From NCBI RefSeq assembly GCF_003231305.1, contig NZ_QKVM01000037.1, forward strand, positions 1 through 62,971: a stretch of DNA of 62,971 nucleotides, written 5' to 3'. The first letter of the stretch is position 1. The number at the start of each line of letters is the position of its first letter. This DNA comes from Pseudomonas sichuanensis. Its GTDB lineage: Bacteria; Pseudomonadota; Gammaproteobacteria; Pseudomonadales; Pseudomonadaceae. The notes below the pieces were generated by a model that saw only the letters and a list, made by a program, of their open reading frames with translations, did no database searches and was not told where the DNA came from. Shown piece by piece: positions 36,235-44,084 of the stretch. A program made the position numbers and the translations under genes.

Positions 36235-36280
36235 GTTGAAAATCAAGGGCTTGGCGATGCTCGATTTTGTGTTCTGGTCT

Positions 36281-36297
36281 CATGCCGATTCGGCATG
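36281..36297. repeat. Palindrome CATGCCGA-T-TCGGCATG
   Basis: A perfect 8-base inverted repeat around one T, about 210 bases upstream of gltP; a possible operator. Confidence 0.45.
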
Positions 36298-36505
36298 GGG
36301 TACTCGTTTCCGGCATTAGACTGCCCCCCTTCCCATCGCAATAGTTGCCGCCTTTTTCCCTGGCCCAAGCACTCGAAAGATGTGCTCGCGGTGTCCTTTC
36401 ATGGGGCCACCGCACGCCAAGCTCGTGTTGCCATCACGCTTTAAACGGCTCTGGTACGCGGCTTAGCGGTTGGCGTCCTTGACCACTACAACAAAGGGTA
36501 ATGAC

Positions 36506-37840
36506 ATGAAGAAGGCAAAACTGAGCCTCGCCTGGCAGATCGTCATCGGTCTGTTGCTGGGCGTTGCAGTCGGCGCGCTACTGAATCATTTCAGTGCAGA
36601 AAAGGCATGGTGGATCAGCAACGTCCTCCAGCCGGCCGGCGACATCTTCATTCGCCTGATCAAGATGATCGTTGTCCCGATCGTGATTTCGTCGCTGATC
36701 GTGGGTATCGCCGGAGTTGGCGACGCGAAGAAACTGGGCAGCATTGGCCTGAAGACCATCCTCTACTTCGAGGTGGTGACCACCATCGCCATCGTCGTCG
36801 GCCTGGTGCTGGCCAACGTGTTCCACCCGGGCGCCGGCATCGACATGAGCACCCTGGGCACCGTCGATATCTCCAAGTACCAGGCCACCGCGGCCGAGGT
36901 GCAGCATGAGCATGCGTTCATCGAAACCCTGCTCAACCTGATCCCGTCGAACATCTTCGCAGCGCTGATGCGTGGCGAAATGCTGCCGATCATCTTCTTC
37001 TCGGTCATGTTCGGCATGGGCTTGTCGAGCCTCAACGCCGAGCTGCGCGAGCCGCTGGTGCGCACCTTCCAGGGCGTGTCGGAGACCATGTTCAAGGTCA
37101 CCCACATGATCATGAACTACGCCCCGATCGGCGTGTTCGCCCTGATCGCCGCCACTGTCGCCAACTTCGGCTTCGCCTCCTTGCTGCCGCTGGCCAAGCT
37201 GGTGCTGCTGGTGTACTTCGCCATCGCCTTCTTCGCCTTCATGGTGCTGGGCCTGGTGGCGCGCGTGTTCGGCTTCTCGATCATCAAGATCATGCGCATC
37301 ATGAAAGACGAGCTGATCCTCGCCTACTCCACTTCCAGCTCCGAGACCGTGCTGCCGCGCGTGATCGAGAAGATGGAAAAGTACGGTGCGCCGAAGTCGA
37401 TCTGCTCGTTCGTGGTGCCGACCGGCTACTCGTTCAACCTCGACGGCTCGACCCTGTACCAGAGCATCGCGGCGATCTTCATCGCCCAGCTGTACGGCAT
37501 CGACCTGTCCTGGAGCCAGCAGCTGCTGCTGGTGCTGACCCTGATGGTCACTTCCAAAGGTATCGCCGGCGTACCGGGCGTGTCCTTCGTGGTGCTGCTG
37601 GCCACCCTGGGCAGCGTCGGTATCCCGCTGGAAGGCCTGGCCTTCATCGCTGGTGTCGACCGCATCATGGACATGGCCCGTACCGCGCTGAACGTGGTGG
37701 GTAACGCCCTGGCCGCCGTGGTCATCGCCAAATGGCAGGGTATGTACGACGCCGAAAAAGGCGAGGCGTACTACAAGTCGCTGGTGCTGGACAAAGGCAA
37801 GACCGAGGCAGTGGTGGCCGGCAAGACCGTCAACCAGTAA
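36506..37840 (+). CDS. gltP: Proton/glutamate symporter
   Basis: Inner-membrane importer of glutamate/aspartate (DAACS family). The 444-residue protein has about eight helices plus re-entrant loops. The serine-rich loop YSTSSSETVLPRVIEKME and the substrate-binding SFNLDGSTLYQ are clear. ATG 36506 has AAAGGG upstream; the upstream frame to 36470 is not needed. It is transcribed alone and ends in a strong terminator. Confidence 0.94.
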   Translation: MKKAKLSLAWQIVIGLLLGVAVGALLNHFSAEKAWWISNVLQPAGDIFIRLIKMIVVPIVISSLIVGIAGVGDAKKLGSIGLKTILYFEVVTTIAIVVGLVLANVFHPGAGIDMSTLGTVDISKYQATAAEVQHEHAFIETLLNLIPSNIFAALMRGEMLPIIFFSVMFGMGLSSLNAELREPLVRTFQGVSETMFKVTHMIMNYAPIGVFALIAATVANFGFASLLPLAKLVLLVYFAIAFFAFMVLGLVARVFGFSIIKIMRIMKDELILAYSTSSSETVLPRVIEKMEKYGAPKSICSFVVPTGYSFNLDGSTLYQSIAAIFIAQLYGIDLSWSQQLLLVLTLMVTSKGIAGVPGVSFVVLLATLGSVGIPLEGLAFIAGVDRIMDMARTALNVVGNALAAVVIAKWQGMYDAEKGEAYYKSLVLDKGKTEAVVAGKTVNQ

Positions 37841-37855
37841 GCCTTCGCGCTGAAC

Positions 37856-37883
37856 AAAAAGCCCCGACCAGTCGGGGCTTTTT
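37856..37883 (+). terminator. Rho-independent terminator of gltP
   Basis: AAAAAGCCCCGAC and GTCGGGGCTTTTT form a nearly complete stem ending in a T-run, 15 bases after the gltP stop. Confidence 0.93.
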
Positions 37884-37907
37884 GCATTTTGGGGATTTAC
37901 GCTATTC

Positions 37908-37996
37908 CCTGTGGGAGCGGGTTTACCCGCGAACACCGGCAAAGCCGGTGCCATACACCGCAGTGCCTGCTTCGCGGGTAAACCCGCTCCCACAGG
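37908..37996. repeat. REP pair, GGGTTTACCCGCGAA type
   Basis: CCTGTGGGAGCGGGTTTACC and its complement are about 50 bases apart with an internal ACCGGCAAAGCCGGT hairpin. This is a third REP subtype, repeated at 47347 and 54244. Confidence 0.88.
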
Positions 37997-38046
37997 GGCC
38001 GTGCCGATTACGCTATCATTCGGGCATTTTTCACGGGGGATCACAG

Positions 38047-39276
38047 ATGCTCAACGGCCTCTGGCTCGGCTTTTTCCTGGTGGCGGCCATTTCCGCCCTG
38101 GCCCAATGGCTGGTCGGCGGCAACGCCGGCATCTTCGCCGCGATGGTCGAGAGCATCTTCGCCATGGCCAAGCTGTCGGTCGAGGTCATGGTCCTGCTGT
38201 TCGGCACCCTGACGCTGTGGCTGGGCTTTCTCAAGATCGCCGAGCAGGCCGGCATCGTCGAATGGCTGGCCAAGGTGCTCGGCCCGCTGTTCGCCCGGCT
38301 GATGCCGGAAGTGCCGCCCGGCCACCCTGCCCTGGGCCTGATCACCATGAACTTCGCCGCCAACGGCCTGGGCCTGGACAACGCCGCCACCCCCATCGGC
38401 CTCAAGGCCATGCGCGCGCTGCAGGAGCTCAACCCCAGCAGCACCACGGCGAGCAACGCGCAGATCCTGTTCCTGGTGCTCAACGCCTCGTCGCTGACCC
38501 TGCTGCCGGTGACCATCTTCATGTACCGCGCCCAGCAGGGCGCGACCGACCCGACCCTGGTATTCCTGCCGATCCTGCTGGCCACCAGCTGCTCGACCCT
38601 GGTCGGCCTGCTGTCGGTGGCGGTGATGCAGCGCCTGCGCCTGTGGGACCCGGTGGTGCTGGCCTACCTGATTCCTGGTGCGCTGCTGCTGGGCGGTTTC
38701 ATGGCGTTCCTCGGCACCCTCTCGGCGGCCGCGCTGGCCAGCTTGTCGTCGATCCTCGGCAACCTGACGCTGTTCGGCGTGATCATCCTGTTCCTGCTGA
38801 TCGGCGCCTTGAAGCGGGTGAAGGTGTACGAGGTGTTCGTCGAAGGTGCCAAGGAAGGGTTCGACGTGGCCAAGAGCCTGCTGCCGTACCTGGTGGCCAT
38901 GCTGGTGGCCGTGGGCGTGCTGCGCGCTTCCGGCGCCCTGGAGCTGGCTTTGGACGGTATCCGCCATGCGGTGAGCTGGATGGGCCTGGACAGCCGCTTC
39001 GTCGAGGGCCTGCCCACCGCGCTGGTCAAGCCGTTCTCGGGCAGCGCGGCGCGGGCCATGCTGATCGAGACCATGCAGACCCACGGTGTCGACAGCTTCC
39101 CGGCGCTGGTGGCGGCGACCATCCAGGGCAGCACCGAAACCACCTTCTACGTGCTGGCGGTGTACTTCGGCGCGGTGGGCATCCAGCGGGTGCGCCATGC
39201 CGTGGGTTGCGCCCTGCTGGCCGAGTTGTCCGGCGTGGTCGCGGCGATCTTCGTCTGCTACTGGTTCTTCGCCTGA
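38047..39276 (+). CDS. Fused SpmA-SpmB-like nucleoside-recognition membrane protein
   Basis: A 409-residue membrane protein with about ten predicted helices. The N-terminal half resembles SpmA (GLGLDNAATPIGLKAM is the family motif) and the C-terminal half SpmB (PTALVKPFSGSAARAM and IQGSTETTFYVLAVY). In Bacillus the two are separate spore-maturation proteins; in pseudomonads the fused form has no known role. ATG 38047 is chosen as the first with a sensible N-terminal helix. The 3' end overlaps the convergent pqiC-like gene by 19 bases. Confidence 0.88.
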   Translation: MLNGLWLGFFLVAAISALAQWLVGGNAGIFAAMVESIFAMAKLSVEVMVLLFGTLTLWLGFLKIAEQAGIVEWLAKVLGPLFARLMPEVPPGHPALGLITMNFAANGLGLDNAATPIGLKAMRALQELNPSSTTASNAQILFLVLNASSLTLLPVTIFMYRAQQGATDPTLVFLPILLATSCSTLVGLLSVAVMQRLRLWDPVVLAYLIPGALLLGGFMAFLGTLSAAALASLSSILGNLTLFGVIILFLLIGALKRVKVYEVFVEGAKEGFDVAKSLLPYLVAMLVAVGVLRASGALELALDGIRHAVSWMGLDSRFVEGLPTALVKPFSGSAARAMLIETMQTHGVDSFPALVAATIQGSTETTFYVLAVYFGAVGIQRVRHAVGCALLAELSGVVAAIFVCYWFFA

Positions 39277-39881
39277 GCCTGAGCGGCCTGGCTCACGGTC
39301 CAGTCGATCACCTGGCGCGCCAGCTGGTCGCTGGCCGCGCCGAAGCCGGCGACCGCTGACGGCACCTGCGGGTTGGCGAGTGGCTGGCGCACCTCGAAGC
39401 GCTTGCTGGCGAGAATGCGCTGGCTGCGCCCCTGCACCAGCCGGGCGTCGTAGCGGATCACCACCTCCACCTGGTCCTTCGCCCGGTATTCACTCTGGAA
39501 CGCCTGCAGCTCGCCGCCCAGCTCGTAGTCGGCCTGCAGGTTGGCGTCGTCGGCGCTCAGGCGCTGCACCCGGCCGTCGCGCTGGAAACCATCGAGCAGT
39601 CGGTTGCGCACCAGCATGGGCACCGGGTCGCTCCAGCGCGCGCCCTTGTAGCTGCTGATCACGTCACCCTGGGGGATCACCGCGATGCGCGGCCCGGCCA
39701 GGGCTTCGCTGGCCAGGGGTTTGTTCAGGCGCAGCGACCAGCTCGCCGGTGTGGCGCTGCCGGCCGCCTGGTGCACGGGCAGGCGGTAGATATCCACAGG
39801 TTCGGTCTGCGGCAGGATCGAGCAGGCCGAAGCCAGGCTCAGCGTGACGGCCAGGGCGAGCAGGCGTGGCGACGGGCTCAT
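39258..39881 (-). CDS. ABC-type transport auxiliary lipoprotein (PqiC-like)
   Basis: A 207-residue lipoprotein (lipobox LASAC, Cys about 20) of the ABC_trans_aux family, which in the Pqi and related systems sits at the outer membrane and helps move lipids. It has VDIYRLPV near the N-terminus and IAVIPQGDVISSYKGARWSD. Its ATG overlaps the mlaD-like stop by four bases; last gene of a four-gene transporter operon. Confidence 0.9.
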   Translation of the reverse strand: MSPSPRLLALAVTLSLASACSILPQTEPVDIYRLPVHQAAGSATPASWSLRLNKPLASEALAGPRIAVIPQGDVISSYKGARWSDPVPMLVRNRLLDGFQRDGRVQRLSADDANLQADYELGGELQAFQSEYRAKDQVEVVIRYDARLVQGRSQRILASKRFEVRQPLANPQVPSAVAGFGAASDQLARQVIDWTVSQAAQAQAKNQ

Positions 39882-40816
39882 GGCTGGAACTCCTTGTTGT
39901 TGTCGCGACCGAGCAGATAGCCGCTGGGGTCGGCCTCCAGGCGCCGGGAGATGCCCTTGAGCGCATTGAGGGTGTCGCGCAGCTCGCGGATGGCCGGGGC
40001 AATCTGGTTAAGGCCCTGGGCGCCGTCGTCGAGGGACTGGCGGTTGTCCTGCAGCAGGCTGTTGATGGTCGCGCTGCTTTGGGCCAGCGACTGCATGGCC
40101 TGCTCGGCGCTGCCGATGGCCTGCTTGCCCTGGGTGCCGAGCAGGCCGTTGGCGTTGCGCATCAGCGCCTGGGTCTCGGCCAGGGTGGCGCTGGCCTGCT
40201 TGCCGACCTCGCCCAGCTGGACGATGGCCGCACCGATGCCGTCTTTCTGGTTGGCGAAAGCGCCGGTAGTCTGGTCGAGGTTGGCCAGGGTGTTGCTCAG
40301 GTGCTCGATGTTGTTTTCCGAGAACATCTGGTTGGCGTTATGCAGCAGCAAGTTGATGTTGGTCACCAGGTCGCTGCTGTCGTTGAGCAGTTGCGAAATC
40401 GGCGATGGCGAGGCGACGATCACTGGCAGTTTGCCGTCCTGGCCCTTGAGCGCTGGGCTCTCTGGCGTGCCGCCAGTGAGCTGGATGAACGAGTTGCCGG
40501 TGACCCCGGCCAGGGTCAGCTTGGCCTTGGTGTCTTCCTTCACCGGCGTGTCGGCGGACAGGCGAATGCGCGCCAGTACCCGGCGCGGGTCTTTCGGGTC
40601 CAGGCGCAGGGTGCTGACGTCCCCGACCTTGATGCCGTTGTACTGCACCGGGCTGCCGCGGGACAGGCCGGAGACCGCCTCGTTGAACACCACTTCGTAA
40701 TCCTTGAAGGTGTCGTCGACGCTGGACTTGGTCAGCCACAGACCAAACAGCATGGCGCCAGCCACCACCAGCACGGTGACCAGGCCGATCAGGACATGAT
40801 GCGCTCGGGTTTCCAT
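39878..40816 (-). CDS. MlaD/MCE-domain lipid transport protein
   Basis: A 312-residue protein with one N-terminal anchor (about 8-28), a MCE domain (about 40-115, with VQYNGIKVGDVSTL and GNSFIQLTGG) and a long C-terminal helical stretch (about 140-300) that could build a channel or needle. Proteins of this type bind lipids between inner and outer membranes. AGGAG precedes the ATG; the ATPase gene ends 3 bases upstream. Confidence 0.92.
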   Translation of the reverse strand: METRAHHVLIGLVTVLVVAGAMLFGLWLTKSSVDDTFKDYEVVFNEAVSGLSRGSPVQYNGIKVGDVSTLRLDPKDPRRVLARIRLSADTPVKEDTKAKLTLAGVTGNSFIQLTGGTPESPALKGQDGKLPVIVASPSPISQLLNDSSDLVTNINLLLHNANQMFSENNIEHLSNTLANLDQTTGAFANQKDGIGAAIVQLGEVGKQASATLAETQALMRNANGLLGTQGKQAIGSAEQAMQSLAQSSATINSLLQDNRQSLDDGAQGLNQIAPAIRELRDTLNALKGISRRLEADPSGYLLGRDNNKEFQP

Positions 40817-40819
40817 CGT

Positions 40820-41611
40820 TCAAGGCTCCTGGCGGGCGCGCAGGGCGGCGTCTTCGGCCGCCCGGCCGCGCGGGCCGTGAAAGTATTCGTGAATCCAGGG
40901 ATCGTCGGTCTGTTCGACGTCACTGAGGGGGCCGGCCACCAGCACCTTCTTCTGCGACAGCACCGCCACCCGGTCGGTGATGGTGTAGAGGGTGTCCAGG
41001 TCGTGGGTGATCAGGAACACCGACAGCCCCAGGGCGTCGCGCAAGGTGAGGATCAGTTGGTCGAAGGCGGCGGCGCCGATCGGGTCGAGGCCGGCGGTGG
41101 GCTCGTCGAGGAACAGGATGTCCGGGTCCAGCGCCAGGGCCCGGGCCAGGGCAGCGCGCTTGATCATGCCGCCGGACAGCGAGGCCGGGTACTTGTCGGC
41201 AGCGCTGATCGGCAGCCCGGCCAGGGCCAGCTTGACCCCGGCCAGGTGTTCGGCGTCGGCGCGCGACAGCCCGGCGTGTTCGATCAGCGGCAGCGCGACG
41301 TTCTCGGTGACGGTCAGCGACGAGAACAGCGCGCCCTTCTGGAACAGCACGCCAAAACGCCGCTCCACCTGCGAGCGTTGGCCTTCGTCGAGGCTGGCCA
41401 GGTCCTGGCCGAACACCTTCACGGTGCCCTCGTTGGGCCGGCGCAAACCGATGATGCTGCGCAACAGCACCGACTTGCCGCTGCCCGAGCCCCCTACCAC
41501 GGCGAGGATTTCGCCGCGGTTCAGGTCCAGGTCGAGGTTTTCGTGCACGCTCTGGCTGCCGAAGCGGTTGCAGATGCCCCGGGCTTCGATCACCGTTTCC
41601 CGGGCGCTCAC
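40820..41611 (-). CDS. Lipid ABC transporter ATP-binding protein (MlaF-like)
   Basis: A 263-residue ATPase with Walker A GGSGSGKSV (about 39-47), signature LSGGMIKRAALARAL and Walker B ILFLDEPTAGLD. The C-terminus has an extension (PLSDVEQTDDPWIHEYFHG) of the kind that regulates MlaF. It starts at GTG 41611, overlapping the permease stop by four bases. A longer in-frame extension upstream runs through the permease gene in another frame and is rejected. Confidence 0.92.
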   Translation of the reverse strand: MSARETVIEARGICNRFGSQSVHENLDLDLNRGEILAVVGGSGSGKSVLLRSIIGLRRPNEGTVKVFGQDLASLDEGQRSQVERRFGVLFQKGALFSSLTVTENVALPLIEHAGLSRADAEHLAGVKLALAGLPISAADKYPASLSGGMIKRAALARALALDPDILFLDEPTAGLDPIGAAAFDQLILTLRDALGLSVFLITHDLDTLYTITDRVAVLSQKKVLVAGPLSDVEQTDDPWIHEYFHGPRGRAAEDAALRARQEP

Positions 41612-42741
41612 CAGCCCATCTCCATGAAGAACAGCGCGGCCACCGCATCCAGCACGATGACCACGAAGATCGACTGCACCACCGCCGAGGTGGTGTGGGC
41701 GCCCACCGATTCGGCGCTGCCGCTGACCTTGAAGCCTTCCAGGCAGCCGATGGTGGCAATCAGGAAGGCGAAGAACGGCGCCTTGGCCAGGCCCACCAAA
41801 AAGTGCTGCACGCCGATGTCGCTTTGCAGCAGCGAGAGGAACATGGCCGGCGAGATGCCCAGCGACAGCGCACAGACCACCGCGCCACCGACGATGCCGC
41901 AGATCATCGCGACGAAGGTCAGCAACGGCAGCGCGATCAGCAGCGCCAGCACCCGCGGCACCACCAGCAGCTCGATGGGGTTCAGGCCCAGGGTGCGGAT
42001 GGCGTCGATCTCTTCGTTGGCTTTCATCGAGCCGATCTGCGCGGTGAACGCGCTGGCGGTCCGCCCGGCGATGAGGATGGCGGTCAGCAGCACGGCGAAT
42101 TCCCGCAGGAAAGAGAACGCCACCAGGTCGACGGTGAAGACCGTCGCGCCGAAGTTGGCCAGCACCGTGGCGCCGAGGAAGGCCACCACGGCGCCGACCA
42201 GGAAAGTCAGCAGGGCAACGATGGGGGCGGCGTCCAGGCCGGTCTGTTCGAGGTGGGCGACCACCGGGGTGACGCGCCAGCGGTGGGGCTGCAGCAGGCG
42301 GCGCAGCAGGGTTTCGAGGATCAGGCCGAGAAAGCCCAGCACTTGCCTGGTGTCCTGCCACAGGGTGTCGACGGCGCAGCCGATGCGCGCCAGCAGCAGG
42401 AGCAGCACCGGGCGCTCGGGTTGTTTGACCGGGATGCAGTAGTCCTGCACCGAGCAGTAGACGTTCTTGAGCAGGGCGCGGCTGGCGTCGGGGAGTTGCT
42501 CGGTACAGTGCGCCAGGCGTTCGGAGCCGAGCAGTTCGGCCAGCAGCGAGGCGCCGGCGGTGTCCAGGCGGCCCAGCTGGCTGAGGTCGACCTGGGTGTC
42601 GGCGCCGTACTGGCTGCGCAGTTGCTCGCAGTCGCGCTTGAGGCTGGCGTAGTGGGCCAGGGTCCAGTCGCCGACGATACGCAGGCGGGAGGGCTGCTGG
42701 TTGTTGTCCAGGATGGCGCTCGGGGCGGTCATAGGCTCCAT
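41608..42741 (-). CDS. Lipid ABC transporter permease with N-terminal STAS domain (MlaE type)
   Basis: A 377-residue permease. The first 110 residues look like a STAS domain (VDLSQLGRLDTAGASLLAEL), which in the classic Mla system is a separate protein (MlaB). The rest has five to six helices with the MlaE motif (LTAILIAGRTASAFTAQIGSMKANEEIDAI). ATG 42741 is used; ATG 42732 has GGAG only three bases away. It begins the four-gene lipid transporter operon. This operon is probably paralogous to the main mla operon elsewhere. Confidence 0.92.
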   Translation of the reverse strand: MEPMTAPSAILDNNQQPSRLRIVGDWTLAHYASLKRDCEQLRSQYGADTQVDLSQLGRLDTAGASLLAELLGSERLAHCTEQLPDASRALLKNVYCSVQDYCIPVKQPERPVLLLLLARIGCAVDTLWQDTRQVLGFLGLILETLLRRLLQPHRWRVTPVVAHLEQTGLDAAPIVALLTFLVGAVVAFLGATVLANFGATVFTVDLVAFSFLREFAVLLTAILIAGRTASAFTAQIGSMKANEEIDAIRTLGLNPIELLVVPRVLALLIALPLLTFVAMICGIVGGAVVCALSLGISPAMFLSLLQSDIGVQHFLVGLAKAPFFAFLIATIGCLEGFKVSGSAESVGAHTTSAVVQSIFVVIVLDAVAALFFMEMGW

Positions 42742-42805
42742 GCATCTGACTGGCGGGTGGCGAGTCAGATCATAGCGCAGTGGGCAGCGATGGGCAGTGC
42801 ATTCC

Positions 42806-42922
42806 TGTAGGAGCGGCCTTGTGCCGCGAAAGGGCTGCGAAGCAGCCCCAGGATCTCAGCGTCAAGGTAAGAATTGCCGGGGCCGCTGCGCGGCCCTTTC
42901 GCGGCACAAGGCCGCTCCTACA
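42806..42922. repeat. REP pair, GTAGGAGCGGCCTTGTGCCG type
   Basis: Two inverted copies of TGTAGGAGCGGCCTTGTGCC about 75 bases apart, very like the element at 31139. Its right edge contains the TAG stop codon of the following minus-strand gene. Confidence 0.88.
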
Positions 42923-43943
42923 AGGGTTTTGGCAGATCTTCGAGCACTTTGAACCTGAGCACCCCAATCACCTGGCCATCCTCGGTCAGCACCCGCACCT
43001 GCCACTTGCCCACCGGGTTGGGCGGGAAGTTCTGCTTGTGGGTCCAGGCCCGGTAGCCTTCCTTGCGCCCGCCGTGAATGTCCAGGGCGATGCGGTCCAC
43101 CTCTTTGCCGTCCAGCTGCCACACGTGGTAAATGCGCTCGTTGAGGCCGCGCGGGGCATTGATCGCGGTGTAGGCGTACAGGCCGCCATTGCGGATGCGG
43201 CTGGCGGGTACTTCCTCCAGCGATGCGCCCGGCTGGCGGTTGAGCACTTCGGTGCTGATCGCCACGTCGGTCATCCACAGGGTCGCTGGCGGCACCCAGG
43301 ACCGCATCAGCCAGCCGCCGCCACCCACCGCCAGGGTCACCAGCACCAGGGCCACGCCACGGCGCCAGTTGTTGATCGGGAAACTGCTGGCCAGGCTTGG
43401 GAACGACAGCACCATGGCGGCGACCAGCGCCAGCTTGAAGCTCTGCGCGGTGGTCAGGTGCAGGATGATCGGCAGTGCCGTGAGCAGCGCGGCGAACAGG
43501 GTCAGGGTGTGCAGCGCCAGGAACAGCCAGCGCCTGGGGGCCAGCCACTTGTGGTACAGCGGGTCGACGATGGAAATCAGCCCCGCGGCGCCGAGCAGGC
43601 CGGTGAAGACCAGCTGGCCGCTGTTCCAGGTGGTGGTGATGAAGAAGAACGGCAGGACGAAGAACAGGCTCTCCTGGTGGATCATCTGCGTTGCGAAGCG
43701 CAGCAGCGGCTGTGGGATCTCGCGCTTGAAGGTACGGGCGAACAACTCGGTGAGGGTGTTCTCCAGCATCAGCCAGACCCAACTGATCAGCATGACGATG
43801 GCGATCCAGCTGGCCAGGCCGGCCTGGCGGTCGACCAGGATGAAACTGCCGATACCCGACAGGAAACCGTAGAGCGCGATGATGCCGGGGTAGCGCTTGA
43901 GCAGTTCGATCACGCGCAGGACGAAGTTGGGTATTGGGGGCAT
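42918..43943 (-). CDS. Membrane protein, DUF5924 with C-terminal DUF2914
   Basis: A 341-residue protein with about seven membrane segments in the first 220 residues and a soluble C-terminal domain (HVWQLDGKEVDRIALDIHGG and the WQVRVLTEDGQVIG region) typical of DUF2914. Function is unknown. Its TAG stop (42918-42920) lies inside the end of a REP element, so the element seems to have set the C-terminus. It is separated from the upstream M16 peptidase gene by another REP. Confidence 0.85.
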   Translation of the reverse strand: MPPIPNFVLRVIELLKRYPGIIALYGFLSGIGSFILVDRQAGLASWIAIVMLISWVWLMLENTLTELFARTFKREIPQPLLRFATQMIHQESLFFVLPFFFITTTWNSGQLVFTGLLGAAGLISIVDPLYHKWLAPRRWLFLALHTLTLFAALLTALPIILHLTTAQSFKLALVAAMVLSFPSLASSFPINNWRRGVALVLVTLAVGGGGWLMRSWVPPATLWMTDVAISTEVLNRQPGASLEEVPASRIRNGGLYAYTAINAPRGLNERIYHVWQLDGKEVDRIALDIHGGRKEGYRAWTHKQNFPPNPVGKWQVRVLTEDGQVIGVLRFKVLEDLPKPL

Positions 43944-43977
43944 GGGGCTATGACAGGTGCTCAGGATGGCTGTGCCG

Positions 43978-44052
43978 GCGCTGATCGCGGGGCAAGCCCG
44001 CTCCCACGAAAATCATGGCTCCGTGGGAGCGGGCTTGCCCCGCGATCAGCGC
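43978..44052. repeat. REP palindrome between the M16 peptidase and DUF5924 genes
   Basis: GCGCTGATCGCGGGGCAAGC and its complement frame a loop of about 15 bases; both genes run leftward, so it lies inside a same-strand gap. Confidence 0.88.
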
Positions 44053-44084
44053 TGGTGAAAGGCCGACAGGATACCGCCGAACCC

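Larger units (their letters stand above)
35763..36505. other. Long gap with strong hairpins and palindromes, no gene seen
   Basis: 743 bases between the Ivy-like gene and gltP, partly AT-richer than its surroundings (about 36030-36250). Frames in it have poor codon usage and no ribosome sites. It contains dyads at 35798, 35835, 35911, 35957, 36219 and 36281. The first part looks like a structured RNA and the later palindromes like regulator sites for gltP. Confidence 0.6.

Noticed and set aside
36578..38044. Open frame of 488 codons on the minus strand over gltP
   Set aside because: Antisense to a clear symporter gene and crosses its terminator; His/Asp/Gly-rich as expected of shadow frames.
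39866..42442. Open frame of 858 codons on the plus strand
   Set aside because: It runs antisense through the Mla-type operon, has strongly biased composition (runs of Gly/Gln/Ala/Arg), no signal peptide or motif, and results from the high GC content at third positions of the real genes.
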